A stretch of DNA of 64,000 nt, taken from positions 19,048-83,047 of the forward strand of contig JACUUC010000013.1 in the NCBI GenBank assembly GCA_014859445.1, read 5' to 3'. Under the pieces are notes generated by a model. It ran no database searches, was not told where the DNA came from, and was given only the letters and a program-made list of their open reading frames with translations. The translations under genes were made by a program, and so were the position numbers. This document shows, piece after piece, positions 53,720 through 62,655 of the stretch (the first letter of the stretch is position 1; each line of letters opens with the position of its first letter). Origin of the DNA: Bacterioplanes sp. Its GTDB lineage: Bacteria > Pseudomonadota > Gammaproteobacteria > Pseudomonadales > Oceanobacteraceae.

Positions 53720-55592
53720 TCATTACCCAGTCTTGACTGGGCCCTTGATGATTAAATGCCGCTGGGGCATCTTTCAGTAATTGAATCACGTCTTCTACTT
53801 TGAACTCATGACAGGCACGGTCTAGACGGTTAAGCAGGTTGTGAGTTTCAGGCCAAGTTAGGCAAACCTCGTTGGCCGTCATGATGCGAGGATGACTGGT
53901 GCCTTCAACGTCATCACCAATGAGCAGTTCTTCATACAGTTTTTCGCCAGGCCGCAGTCCAGTAAACTGAATTTCAATATCGCCTTTAGGGTTGTTTGGA
54001 CTTTTCTCTGTTAGCCCTGATAAACGAATCATTTTTTGAGCTAATTGCGTAATACGAACGGGTTCGCCCATGTCCAATACAAACACATCGCCTCCCTTTC
54101 CCATTGCGCCGGCCTGCATCACTAGCTGTGATGCCTCAGGGATGGTCATAAAGTAGCGAATAATGTCCGGGTGAGTGACGGTTATTGGGCCGCCTTCTTT
54201 GATTTGTTGACGAAAAAGTGGTACCACGGAACCTGATGAACCCAAAACGTTGCCAAAGCGAACCATGCAAAAAGTGGTGTCTTGTTGTCGTTGGTTTAGC
54301 GCTTGTAGTACTAATTCGGCCACCCGTTTGGATGCGCCCATGACATTGGTCGGACGAACTGCTTTATCCGTTGAAATCAGTACAAATCGTTCGACGCCCG
54401 CTGTAATGGCCGCTTCGGCACAAAACCAAGTACCGAAGATGTTATTACGGATGCCTTCAATGACGTTGTGCTCGACCATGGGAACGTGTTTGTAGGCCGC
54501 TGCATGAAAGACCGTTTGCACTTGGAATGCCTTGAAAATCGTTTCAAGGCGTTTTTGTTGTTGAACGGAGCCCAACAGCGCGATCAATGATACATTCAGT
54601 TTTTGTTGGTCATTAATTTGCTGCAATTCTTGCTCTATTCGATACAGACTGAATTCATTGAGCTCGAATAAGATCAATTGTTTCGGCTGTTGCAGTAAGG
54701 CTTGTCGGCATAATTCCGAACCAATTGAGCCGCCTGCGCCAGTAATCAAGACCACTTTGCCGGTGATGTTTTGCTGCATAAGTTGTTGGTTAGGTTGCAC
54801 ACTGTCACGCCCAAGTAGGTCGTCGATATCGATATCACGCACTTCTTCAATTCGTGCTTTGCCGCTAACAATATCGGTCACAGACGGTGCTGTGAGGACT
54901 TCTAGAGGGAAATCGGCCAGACGTTCAATCACGTTTTTTCGTTCGCTGATGCTGCTGCGACCAAGAGCTAACACAATTTTATCCACATCGTGACTGCTCA
55001 ATAACGAGTCGATGTCGTCTATAGCGTAGACCCGTAAACCATGAATTTGGCTACCCTGTTTTCGCTTGTCGTCATCAATAAATGCGCATGTACGAAATTC
55101 TTTGCTAGTTTTTAAAGCGTTGGCCAGCGCAATGCCTTGTTCACCAGCACCATAAATGAAAATAGATTCACTGTGGGCGCTACCCAATTGGCTGATTAAG
55201 CTACGGATAAACAATCGCGGCAAACCCAGCAGTGCGAATGCGGTGAAAAAATAAATAATAATACTGGAGCGCGGTATCGGAGCTTTGAGTAGAAATGAGC
55301 TGACAGCAAGTGCGGCGGCGGAAAGTACAACGCCCATGCCAAGGGTGCTGAACGCGCGCGCCGTCATAAAGCGGACCACTGCACGATACAGGCCAAGCTT
55401 GATAAAACCAATCAAGGTAATGCCGGTTGTCAAACCCATTGCAATTAATAGGGTGTTGTTGACCGATGGAAACAAAATGCCGTGACGGAGGGCTAATGCT
55501 AAGTAAATGGCGGCAGGTATGGCGACTAAGTCGTAGCTGGCCGTGATTGCTCGTTTGATGGGTCGCGACGAATTAAGAAGTAGATGCAGCAT
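53700..55592 (-). CDS. Membrane-bound nucleotide-sugar 4,6-dehydratase (WbpM/CapD/FlaA1-like)
   Basis: A 630-residue protein for surface polysaccharide or O-antigen sugar synthesis, probably acting on UDP-GlcNAc. Four N-terminal membrane helices (about 15-120) precede a Rossmann-type CoA-binding-like domain (FIYGAGEQGIALANAL) and the catalytic SDR domain from about 275. That domain has the cofactor motif LITGAGGSIGSELCRQ, FHAAAYKHVPMVE and the active-site region ISTDKAVRPTNVMGASKR, in which Met replaces the usual Tyr, as in WbpM-type enzymes. A late LRPGEKLYEELL motif is also typical. No other polysaccharide genes lie near, so it may be the end of a cluster outside this window or a stand-alone gene. 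Confidence 0.92.
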   Translation of the reverse strand: MLHLLLNSSRPIKRAITASYDLVAIPAAIYLALALRHGILFPSVNNTLLIAMGLTTGITLIGFIKLGLYRAVVRFMTARAFSTLGMGVVLSAAALAVSSFLLKAPIPRSSIIIYFFTAFALLGLPRLFIRSLISQLGSAHSESIFIYGAGEQGIALANALKTSKEFRTCAFIDDDKRKQGSQIHGLRVYAIDDIDSLLSSHDVDKIVLALGRSSISERKNVIERLADFPLEVLTAPSVTDIVSGKARIEEVRDIDIDDLLGRDSVQPNQQLMQQNITGKVVLITGAGGSIGSELCRQALLQQPKQLILFELNEFSLYRIEQELQQINDQQKLNVSLIALLGSVQQQKRLETIFKAFQVQTVFHAAAYKHVPMVEHNVIEGIRNNIFGTWFCAEAAITAGVERFVLISTDKAVRPTNVMGASKRVAELVLQALNQRQQDTTFCMVRFGNVLGSSGSVVPLFRQQIKEGGPITVTHPDIIRYFMTIPEASQLVMQAGAMGKGGDVFVLDMGEPVRITQLAQKMIRLSGLTEKSPNNPKGDIEIQFTGLRPGEKLYEELLIGDDVEGTSHPRIMTANEVCLTWPETHNLLNRLDRACHEFKVEDVIQLLKDAPAAFNHQGPSQDWVMNASKQR

Positions 55593-55721
55593 GCAGATCT
55601 CGTTTTGTTAGCAAAGAAACGATGTCATGGTGATGATTTGGGAAATATGAGGGAGTGTGACGCAAAAAGAGGGTTGATGAAAGCGTCATTGGCTTCGTCC
55701 TAAAGCAAGATTAAGGCTTAA

Positions 55722-55797
55722 TGGCTCCCCGAGTTGGACTTGAACCAACGACCAATAGATTAACAGTCTACTGCTCTACCGACTGAGCTATCGGGGA
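55722..55797 (-). tRNA. tRNA-Asn (anticodon GTT)
   Basis: The minus strand folds into a normal cloverleaf: acceptor TCCCCGA/TCGGGGA, D-arm GCTC-AGTCGGTA-GAGC, anticodon loop CTGTTAA with GTT, T-arm with GTTCAAGTC, and encoded CCA after discriminator G. It lies between the dehydratase gene and the M16 peptidase gene, with a near-consensus promoter of its own. Confidence 0.96.
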
Positions 55798-55816
55798 ACA
55801 ACCTTAAGTGCTGAGA

Positions 55817-55845
55817 ATTATGGCGAGGGTGCGTTGGGCTGTCAA
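55817..55845 (-). promoter_or_regulatory. Near-consensus sigma-70 promoter for tRNA-Asn
   Basis: On the minus strand TTGACA (55845-55840), a 17-bp spacer and CATAAT (55822-55817). The start would be near 55810, about 13 nt before the tRNA 5' end. This is the best -35/-10 pair of the window. Confidence 0.8.
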
Positions 55846-56002
55846 CGGTTTTTTTGCTAACTGTTTGATTGTAAAGCCGATAATGCTCAATAAGTGGTTT
55901 TCCTATCGTTTTTGCATAGGAATGTTCCAAGGGCCATACGCTACATTTCACCACTTTGACCTGTTACCATGTCGCTCTTATTTTGCTGTTTTTGAGAGTC
56001 CT

Positions 56003-58900
56003 ATGTCGTTCTATGCTGCTTTTGATCACGTGTCCGATACGCGTGTTGAATCGTTGAATCTCACCATTCAACACTTTGTTCATCGACAAACGGGTGCTGT
56101 GCATTATCACTTGGCATCAGAACATGAAGAAAAGGTGTTCATGGTGGCATTGCGAACCATGCCAAAAGACTCAACGGGTGTGGCGCATATTTTAGAGCAC
56201 ACCGCGCTGTGTGGTAGTCAAAAGTATCCAGTGCGTGATCCATTCTTTATGATGACACGGCGTTCCTTGAATACGTTTATGAACGCCATGACCAGTAGTG
56301 ATTGGACGGCGTATCCTTTTGCTTCTCAAAATGACAAAGACTTTAATAATTTACTCGATGTGTATTTAGATGCCGTTTTTTTTGCTCGCCTGGATGAATT
56401 GGACTTTGCGCAAGAGGGACATCGTATTGAATTCAGCGAGCCCGGTAACCGAGCTTCCGCGCTGGCGTATAAAGGGGTCGTGTTTAACGAAATGAAGGGG
56501 GCGATGTCATCGCCGGTTGCTCAATTGTGGCAGGGCATCAGTTCCTATTTGTTTCCTACCACAACCTACCATTACAACAGTGGAGGTGATCCTGCGGAAA
56601 TCACGGATTTAACTTATTCGCAGTTATTGAACTTTTATCAGAGTCATTATCATCCATCCAATGCCATTATCATGACCTTTGGCAAATTGGATGTCGAAGC
56701 ATTGCAGAGGAAAATGGATAAGCAAGCCTTGTCTTGCTTTCAGCGTCAACCAAAGCAATGGCGTGTTGCCCCTGAGAAACGTTACAGTGCGCCATTAGCT
56801 GTACAGGCGCATTATGGCGTGGATGGTGAGGATTTATCAGGTAAGACGCATCATGTTCTCGGTTGGCTACTGGGTGACAGTACCGATTTAGATGCACAGC
56901 TAGAAGCCAGTCTATTGAGCCAAGTGTTACTCGATAACAGTTCTTCACCATTACGGAGAGCGCTAGAAGAAACGCCATTGGCTGGATCACCATCACCATT
57001 GTGTGGCTTGGAAGACTCGAACCGTGAAATGAGTTTTATGTGTGGTGTTGAAGGCAGTGAGCCAGAGCATGCGGCGGCCATTGAATCGTTGGTGCTATCC
57101 ACATTAAAACAGGTGGTACTTGATGGCATCGAGCCACACGTCATTGAGGCGGCGTTGCATCAACTTGAATTGCATCAGAGAGAGATTGGAGGTGACGGAA
57201 CACCTTATGGATTGCAGCTGATATTGAATGCACTTCCAGCCGCGACACATTATGGCGATCCGGTGAAACTACTGAATTTAGAGCCGGCGTTGCAGCGATT
57301 GCGCGACAAGGCTGCGCATCCGAATTTCATTGCCGATGCAATTCAACGTCTGCTGTTAAATAATCGTCACCGTGTGCGCTATAGCTTGGTCCCTGACGCA
57401 GGCTTGAACGCAGAAAATAAACGCTTAGAAAGTGCTCAGTTAGCACACATCAAAGCCGCGATGAGCGATGAGCAGTTGGCTTTGATTGAGCAGCAAGCCG
57501 AGCGTTTGCTGCAGCGTCAGCTACAGGAGGATGACGCCAGTATGTTACCTCAAGTGACGCTGGCCGATGTGCCCCCAACGTTGGCTCATGTTGATATCAC
57601 GGCTCGACATGATGGCCCTTTGCCGATTTGTGAGTACGTTGCCGGCACCAATGGAATACTCTACCAACAGTTAATTGCTGACTTACCGTCTTTAACGTTT
57701 GAACAATTGACGTGGCTGCCTTTTATGGCGCATGCGTGGACAGAAGTTGGGGCGGGTGAGCACGATTACTTGCAACAACAGCAACGGCAAACCGCAACAG
57801 TTGGGAGCTTGTCGGCATATACTCAAATTAAGGGAGCCGTTGATGATTGCCAGCAACTACAAGGGTACGTGGTGATGAGCGGCAAAGCATTGGCCACGCA
57901 AGTCGATGCGTTTTCTGGCATGCAATATGAAACCTGGACCAGTCCTAACTTCACGGAACAGCAGCGTTTGTTGGACCTGCTCGTTCAAGTGAATGCGCGT
58001 AAACAGCAAGGAATGACTGGCAGTGGTCATTTGCTGGCTATGTCGATGGCAGCTGCGCCGTTGAATCTTGCGGCGAACGTGGCGAATGAACTGGCCGGTT
58101 TGCCACAAGCCGCACGCATCAAGCAACGACTCGCACGCGCTCGTGATGATGGTGGTGCCGCTCTCGCGAGCACCCTAACGAACTTATATCAGGTGTGTGT
58201 TCAACAGCCCTCTGAAGCGCTGGCCGTCCATGATCAAGCCGCCTCTCATGCCCACCTTACTAGCATTACGCAGCGCTGGTCTTCATCCTCGCAGTTGGCG
58301 GGTTCTGTGAATTGGACGTTGCAGTCACAGCCGACGTATTGGATGGTGGATTCGCAAGTGAACTTTTGCGCCTGGGCCTTGCCCACTGTTAGCATGACGC
58401 ATCCCGATGCCGCCGCATTGTCTGTGTTGGCAGGGGTGTTGAGGAATGGCTTTTTACACGGTGCTATTCGTGAGCAAGGTGGTGCGTATGGTGGTGGCGC
58501 AAGCCAAGATTCGGCGCTCGCTTGCTTCAAATTTTATTCGTATCGTGATCCGCGAGTGGAAGGCACGTTTGCCGATTTTAAAGCCTCGATTGATTGGGTG
58601 CTGGATAAGCCACGAGGCGATGATCTGGTTGAATCAGCCATTTTAGGGATTATTGGCAGTATGGATCGACCAGCATCCCCAGCAGGTGAAGCAAAAAATG
58701 CGTACCACTTAATGCGTAGTGGGCGTTCATTGTTGTTGCGACAAACTTATCGCCAACAATTGTTGGCTGTGCGTTGGCACGATGTGCAGCGAGTTGCTCT
58801 GCAATATTTGCGTAACCAAGACGGTGTTCGAGCCGTGGTTGCACCAAGAGGTACTGAGGCGGTCGCTGACAATCTCGGCCTAAATGCAAATGATTATTGA
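56003..58900 (+). CDS. M16C metallopeptidase, PreP-like
   Basis: A 965-residue zinc peptidase of the presequence protease/insulinase family that degrades short peptides within a closed chamber. ATG 56003 gives MSFYAAFDHVSDTRV and a family-typical length; the open frame reaches back to 55808 through the tRNA promoter region, which is not expected to be coded. The inverted zinc motif HILEHTALCG gives H62, E65 and H66, and further conserved features are SLNTFMNAMTSSDWTAYPFASQN and LAYKGVVFNEMKGAM. Four homologous domains make up the length. There is no signal peptide, so it is probably cytosolic. Confidence 0.9.
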   Translation: MSFYAAFDHVSDTRVESLNLTIQHFVHRQTGAVHYHLASEHEEKVFMVALRTMPKDSTGVAHILEHTALCGSQKYPVRDPFFMMTRRSLNTFMNAMTSSDWTAYPFASQNDKDFNNLLDVYLDAVFFARLDELDFAQEGHRIEFSEPGNRASALAYKGVVFNEMKGAMSSPVAQLWQGISSYLFPTTTYHYNSGGDPAEITDLTYSQLLNFYQSHYHPSNAIIMTFGKLDVEALQRKMDKQALSCFQRQPKQWRVAPEKRYSAPLAVQAHYGVDGEDLSGKTHHVLGWLLGDSTDLDAQLEASLLSQVLLDNSSSPLRRALEETPLAGSPSPLCGLEDSNREMSFMCGVEGSEPEHAAAIESLVLSTLKQVVLDGIEPHVIEAALHQLELHQREIGGDGTPYGLQLILNALPAATHYGDPVKLLNLEPALQRLRDKAAHPNFIADAIQRLLLNNRHRVRYSLVPDAGLNAENKRLESAQLAHIKAAMSDEQLALIEQQAERLLQRQLQEDDASMLPQVTLADVPPTLAHVDITARHDGPLPICEYVAGTNGILYQQLIADLPSLTFEQLTWLPFMAHAWTEVGAGEHDYLQQQQRQTATVGSLSAYTQIKGAVDDCQQLQGYVVMSGKALATQVDAFSGMQYETWTSPNFTEQQRLLDLLVQVNARKQQGMTGSGHLLAMSMAAAPLNLAANVANELAGLPQAARIKQRLARARDDGGAALASTLTNLYQVCVQQPSEALAVHDQAASHAHLTSITQRWSSSSQLAGSVNWTLQSQPTYWMVDSQVNFCAWALPTVSMTHPDAAALSVLAGVLRNGFLHGAIREQGGAYGGGASQDSALACFKFYSYRDPRVEGTFADFKASIDWVLDKPRGDDLVESAILGIIGSMDRPASPAGEAKNAYHLMRSGRSLLLRQTYRQQLLAVRWHDVQRVALQYLRNQDGVRAVVAPRGTEAVADNLGLNANDY

Positions 58901-58928
58901 TTGATGTGGGGGCGAGGGTGTGTATAAT
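58901..58928 (+). promoter_or_regulatory. Promoter for the TonB2-type operon
   Basis: TTGATG (58901-58906), 16 bp, TATAAT (58923-58928), giving a start near 58935, about 32 nt before the first ATG of the operon. It begins directly after the peptidase stop. No Fur-box was recognised by eye. Confidence 0.65.
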
Positions 58929-58966
58929 CGCCTTTGCTTTTCAGCTAACCAAGGAACCCCTTTGCT

Positions 58967-59713
58967 ATGAGAGCCTTGTTTTTTGCCAGTTTGATGGTGT
59001 CTGCTGGTGTCGTATTTGCTGAAACTGAATCGTTAGCGGTTGCGCAAACTGAAATCGAACGTGCTGATCAAGCTGGGCGAAACGCTCAGCAGCGTATTGA
59101 TCGCCTTGATGATCAGGCGCAAGCGCTATTGAATGAGTATCGTCAAATCAAAGCAGAAACCGATCAATTGTCGCTTTACAATCGCCAAATGACGGCCATT
59201 GTCGAAGATCAAGAGTCGGAGTTGGCCTCATTGGCTCGACAAATCCTTGAAATTGAACGTACCGAGCGTGGGATTTTGCCGTTAATGTCACGTATGCTCG
59301 ATACGTTAGACGAGTTTGTCGCATTGGATGTGCCTTTTCTACCGCAAGAGCGTAGCGCGCGCGTGGCGTTACTGCGCGATATGATGGTTCGTGGCGACGT
59401 CGCTATCGCCGAAAAATTCCGGCGAGTGCTTGAGGCATATCAAATCGAAATTGATTATGGCCGTAATATCGAATCGTATCGCGGACAAGTGGACAACATC
59501 AGTTATGACTTTTTACGCATAGGTCGTGTTGCATTGTACCGTCTCTCCAATGATGGCAGTCAAGCGTGGCTATGGTCTGTCGAAAATCAGCAATGGCAAT
59601 TGTTAGACTCGGGTTATTTACGCGATCTGCGTAAGGCCTTAAAGGTGGCTCAACAAGTTGCTGCTCCGGAATTACTGGTGTTACCAATGCCGACACAAGG
59701 AGTTGCACAATGA
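58967..59713 (+). CDS. DUF3450 periplasmic coiled-coil protein of a TonB2-type system
   Basis: A 248-residue protein with a signal peptide (MRALFFASLMVSAGVVFA) and a long helical, coiled-coil-prone N-terminal half (about 25-110; ERADQAGRNAQQRIDRLDDQAQALLNEYRQI), followed by the C-terminal segment RVALYRLSNDGSQAWLW. This is the DUF3450 pattern; the family nearly always precedes ttpC-exbB-exbD-tonB genes in marine gammaproteobacteria. Its exact job is not known. The stop overlaps the next start by four bases (ATGA). Confidence 0.85.
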   Translation: MRALFFASLMVSAGVVFAETESLAVAQTEIERADQAGRNAQQRIDRLDDQAQALLNEYRQIKAETDQLSLYNRQMTAIVEDQESELASLARQILEIERTERGILPLMSRMLDTLDEFVALDVPFLPQERSARVALLRDMMVRGDVAIAEKFRRVLEAYQIEIDYGRNIESYRGQVDNISYDFLRIGRVALYRLSNDGSQAWLWSVENQQWQLLDSGYLRDLRKALKVAQQVAAPELLVLPMPTQGVAQ

Positions 59714-61116
59714 TACTGGTTAAATCACTTTTGAGTTGGTTGCTGTTGATGGTCGCAGTGACATCCTATGCACAAACCACAGATGCAGCGGCGGCCGATG
59801 TTGAATCCGTGGCAACGGCCATGCAGCGTCTATTACAGAATGCCACTGGCCATGTGCTACAAGAAGCCGAGCTGGAAGCGGCTCGGCGGGCACTGTTTAG
59901 TGAGGATTTGGCGGCGCGCCAACGGTTTTTAACGCAAGCTAAGGCCGACTTGCAAGAACAGCAGCAGTTAGCGGAACGCTTAAAGCAACGCTTTGATCGT
60001 AATGAGAAGTCTTTGGTCGAACAAGAAGAAGCATTGCGACTTAGAGTCGGTAACTTGGGTGAAATGTTTGGTGTGGTTCGTCAGGTCGCTTCTGATTTGC
60101 AAACGATTCTTAGCGATAGCTTAACGAAGGTTGAGTTGCCTGAGCGTCGAGCGGATTTGGCGAAACTGTCTGAATCTCGACAATTACCGGATTTGGCCGA
60201 ATTAGAAGCGTTGTGGTTTACCTTACAGCAAGAAATGACGCTGAATGGTCAGGTTAGTTCGTTTCGAACTTCGGTGATTGATCAGCAAGGCCAATTGGTC
60301 GAGCAATCGGTTACGCGCATTGGTGTATTTAATGCCATCACGCCAAACGGGTATTTGGCCTTTGATCAAGAGTTGGGTTTGTTGCGTGAATTAGGTCGTC
60401 AGCCCTCGTCAGCGTCTATGTTGACCAATTTTTTACAGGGGCAAGGCGATGTTCGTCCACTGGCTTTGGACCCGAGCCGGGGTGCGTTGTTAAATTTAAC
60501 GCTTGATACGCCGGATTGGCGTGAACGCGTTCAGCAAGGCGGAACCGTCGGTTACATTATTATCGGATTAGCTGTTATTGGCTTGTTGATTGCTTTATGG
60601 CGACTGATCACGTTGCTCGATATCCAGCGAAAAGTGAATCGACAGCAGTCCCAGCCTGAAACCCCGTGCGACGACAACCCGTTAGGTCGAGTTCTACTCA
60701 GTTATCAGGCATTGCCAGCACGCGTGGATCACGATGTGTTAGAAGCAAAAATGGATGAGGCGGTGTTGCGAGAGCTGCCGGGACTTGAGCGTGGACAAGC
60801 CATCATTAAGCTGTTTGCAGGCATTGCTCCCTTGTTGGGTTTGTTGGGGACGGTTACCGGCATGATCGCTACTTTCCAAGCCATAACCAACTTTGGGACC
60901 GGTGATCCTAAGTTGATGGCGGCTGGCATTTCTCAAGCTTTGATTACGACGGTATTGGGTTTAGTGGCTGCCATTCCTTTGTTGTTGGCGTATACCTGGG
61001 TTGCGTCACACAGTAAACGCTTGATCCAGCTATTGGATGAACAGTCTGCGGGGATTTTAGCAACGTCGATGGAGCGTGCGTTGAAGGTTGAAACGACTGA
61101 GCGTAAAGGTGCTTAA
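59710..61116 (+). CDS. ttpC: TtpC-like ExbB/TolQ-family protein with periplasmic extension
   Basis: A 468-residue inner-membrane protein of the TonB2-associated TtpC type. A signal peptide (MILVKSLLSWLLLMVAVTSYA) is followed by a large periplasmic helical region (about 30-270; AKADLQEQQQLAERLKQRFDRNEKSL). The MotA/TolQ/ExbB domain lies at about 275-450 with three membrane segments (VGYIIIGLAVIGLLIALW; LFAGIAPLLGLLGTVTGMIATFQAI; LVAAIPLLLAYTWVA). In Vibrio, TtpC is essential for TonB2-dependent uptake in addition to ExbB2 and ExbD2. The gene order here is the same. Confidence 0.88.
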   Translation: MILVKSLLSWLLLMVAVTSYAQTTDAAAADVESVATAMQRLLQNATGHVLQEAELEAARRALFSEDLAARQRFLTQAKADLQEQQQLAERLKQRFDRNEKSLVEQEEALRLRVGNLGEMFGVVRQVASDLQTILSDSLTKVELPERRADLAKLSESRQLPDLAELEALWFTLQQEMTLNGQVSSFRTSVIDQQGQLVEQSVTRIGVFNAITPNGYLAFDQELGLLRELGRQPSSASMLTNFLQGQGDVRPLALDPSRGALLNLTLDTPDWRERVQQGGTVGYIIIGLAVIGLLIALWRLITLLDIQRKVNRQQSQPETPCDDNPLGRVLLSYQALPARVDHDVLEAKMDEAVLRELPGLERGQAIIKLFAGIAPLLGLLGTVTGMIATFQAITNFGTGDPKLMAAGISQALITTVLGLVAAIPLLLAYTWVASHSKRLIQLLDEQSAGILATSMERALKVETTERKGA

Positions 61117-61118
61117 CC

Positions 61119-61622
61119 ATGACTTGGCTATTGGACTTCATGGCGCAAGGTGGCCCTGTTTTGTACGGCATTTTGCTGGTGTGTATCGTCCTATGGGCGT
61201 TCATATTAGAGCGCTTGTATTTTTTCTACTGGGTAATGCCACGAGAAAATGAGCAACTTGCTCGACAATGGCAGGCTCGTCAAGAGCATCACAGTTGGAC
61301 CGCACGCAAGATACGCACCGGATTGATCAGTCGTCAACGCCAATCGGCCCAGATGGGACTGTCGGTGATTGCCATTTTGATCGCTATTTGCCCACTCATG
61401 GGTTTGCTCGGTACGGTCACGGGCATGGTCAGTGTCTTTGATGTCTTGGCCATTACCGGTACCGGTAATGCTCGAGCCATGGCTTCGGGCATATCTCAGG
61501 CAACGATTCCTACGATGGCGGGTTTGGTGGTGGCGTTAACGGGTTTGTATTTTCGCTCACGTTTTAAACGACTTTGTGAGCGTGGTGTTCAGCAACTGGC
61601 CGATTTATTACCTACGGATTAA
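61119..61622 (+). CDS. exbB: ExbB-type proton channel subunit
   Basis: A 167-residue ExbB/TolQ/MotA-domain protein, forming with ExbD the proton channel that energises TonB. Three hydrophobic segments are present, with the family loop CPLMGLLGTVTGMVSVFDVLAITGTGNARAMASGIS and TIPTMAGLVVALTGLYF. It is the short ExbB2 form; the preceding TtpC holds a second copy of the domain. It begins two bases after the TtpC stop. Confidence 0.93.
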   Translation: MTWLLDFMAQGGPVLYGILLVCIVLWAFILERLYFFYWVMPRENEQLARQWQARQEHHSWTARKIRTGLISRQRQSAQMGLSVIAILIAICPLMGLLGTVTGMVSVFDVLAITGTGNARAMASGISQATIPTMAGLVVALTGLYFRSRFKRLCERGVQQLADLLPTD

Positions 61623-61627
61623 TTGTT

Positions 61628-62032
61628 ATGGCACGTCGACACGTAGACAGTGACGCAGAAGGAAACGACATCGACATCACACCCATGTTAGACATTGTGT
61701 TTATCATGCTGATATTTTTTATTGTGACGACGTCGTTTGTTAAGGAAAGTGGCGTGACGGTTAGTCGCCCCAGCGCTCAAACTGCCGAAGAGAAAAAAGG
61801 CAGTAATATTTTGTTGGCCATACGTGCCAACGGCGAGATTTGGATTGACCGACGCGCCATTGATGTGCGTGCAGTACGACCCAATGTCGAGCGCATGAAA
61901 GCCGAAAACCCAGAAGGGGCGGTCATTATTCAGGCTGATGAGTTTGCCCCTACGGGACTGCTGGTTAAGGTTATGGATCAGGTTCGACTAGCCGGTATCA
62001 GTGACATTTCGATATCAGCGGACGCTAACTGA
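61628..62032 (+). CDS. exbD: ExbD biopolymer transport protein
   Basis: A 134-residue single-pass membrane protein. After a short N-terminal tail, the membrane helix contains the conserved Asp in DITPMLDIVFIMLIFFIVTTSFV (the Asp of MLD), which carries protons. The periplasmic domain (about 45-134) is typical. It partners with ExbB and TonB in the operon; its stop overlaps the tonB start by one base. Confidence 0.95.
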   Translation: MARRHVDSDAEGNDIDITPMLDIVFIMLIFFIVTTSFVKESGVTVSRPSAQTAEEKKGSNILLAIRANGEIWIDRRAIDVRAVRPNVERMKAENPEGAVIIQADEFAPTGLLVKVMDQVRLAGISDISISADAN

Positions 62033-62655
62033 TGATGCGCTTGGCGATTGCGGCGTTGGTCGCTATTTTGGTGAGTTTGTTGTTGTTTTGGGCGATGCAT
62101 TTGATGGTGCGTAGTGACAATGACATTGTCCGTACCGCCAACGATCGCGCAGTGATCGATTTTGTGCGTTTGAAACAAGATAGTGAAACACAGCGACGTG
62201 AGCGACGTAAACCCGAGCCGCCAAAACCACCTAAGCCTCAAATTCCTCAATCGGATGTTGCGCAAGACGCTCAGGTTGATTTGCAACGATTGCCCATGGT
62301 ATCGCTGGATGTGAATCCTGATTTGGGCTTGAGCAATCAATCCTTTTTAAGTGATGCAGTGGTCGGCATGGGCTTGGGTGATTCGGATGTGTTACCTCTG
62401 GTGGCCATTAAACCGAATTACCCTCGCCAAGCGTATGCTCGAAAAATCGAAGGGTTTGTTCGTGCTCGTCTGGAAATCAACCCAGAAGGCAGTGTTGTCT
62501 CTGTCGAGATTATTGACTCTGAACCTCGTGGCGTATTCGAACGAGAAGCGATTCGGGCCTTGTATCGTTATAAATTTCGTCCGCGCATGGTCGATGGTCA
62601 AGCCATGCCGCAACAGGCTGTGCAGACGATTGAATTTACGCTGGGAGACTCGTAA
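62032..62655 (+). CDS. tonB: TonB energy-transducing protein, TonB2 type
   Basis: A 207-residue TonB. The N-terminal membrane anchor (MRLAIAALVAILVSLLLFWAMHLM) is followed by a short Lys-Pro/Glu-Pro linker (KPEPPKPPKPQIP, about 60-72), shorter than in E. coli TonB, and a C-terminal domain (about 120-207; IKPNYPRQAYARKIEGFVRARLEINPEGSVV, then REAIRALYRYKFRPRM). The short linker and gene order indicate the TonB2 class. It couples the proton-motive force of ExbB/ExbD/TtpC to outer-membrane receptors, which are encoded elsewhere. Confidence 0.94.
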   Translation: MMRLAIAALVAILVSLLLFWAMHLMVRSDNDIVRTANDRAVIDFVRLKQDSETQRRERRKPEPPKPPKPQIPQSDVAQDAQVDLQRLPMVSLDVNPDLGLSNQSFLSDAVVGMGLGDSDVLPLVAIKPNYPRQAYARKIEGFVRARLEINPEGSVVSVEIIDSEPRGVFEREAIRALYRYKFRPRMVDGQAMPQQAVQTIEFTLGDS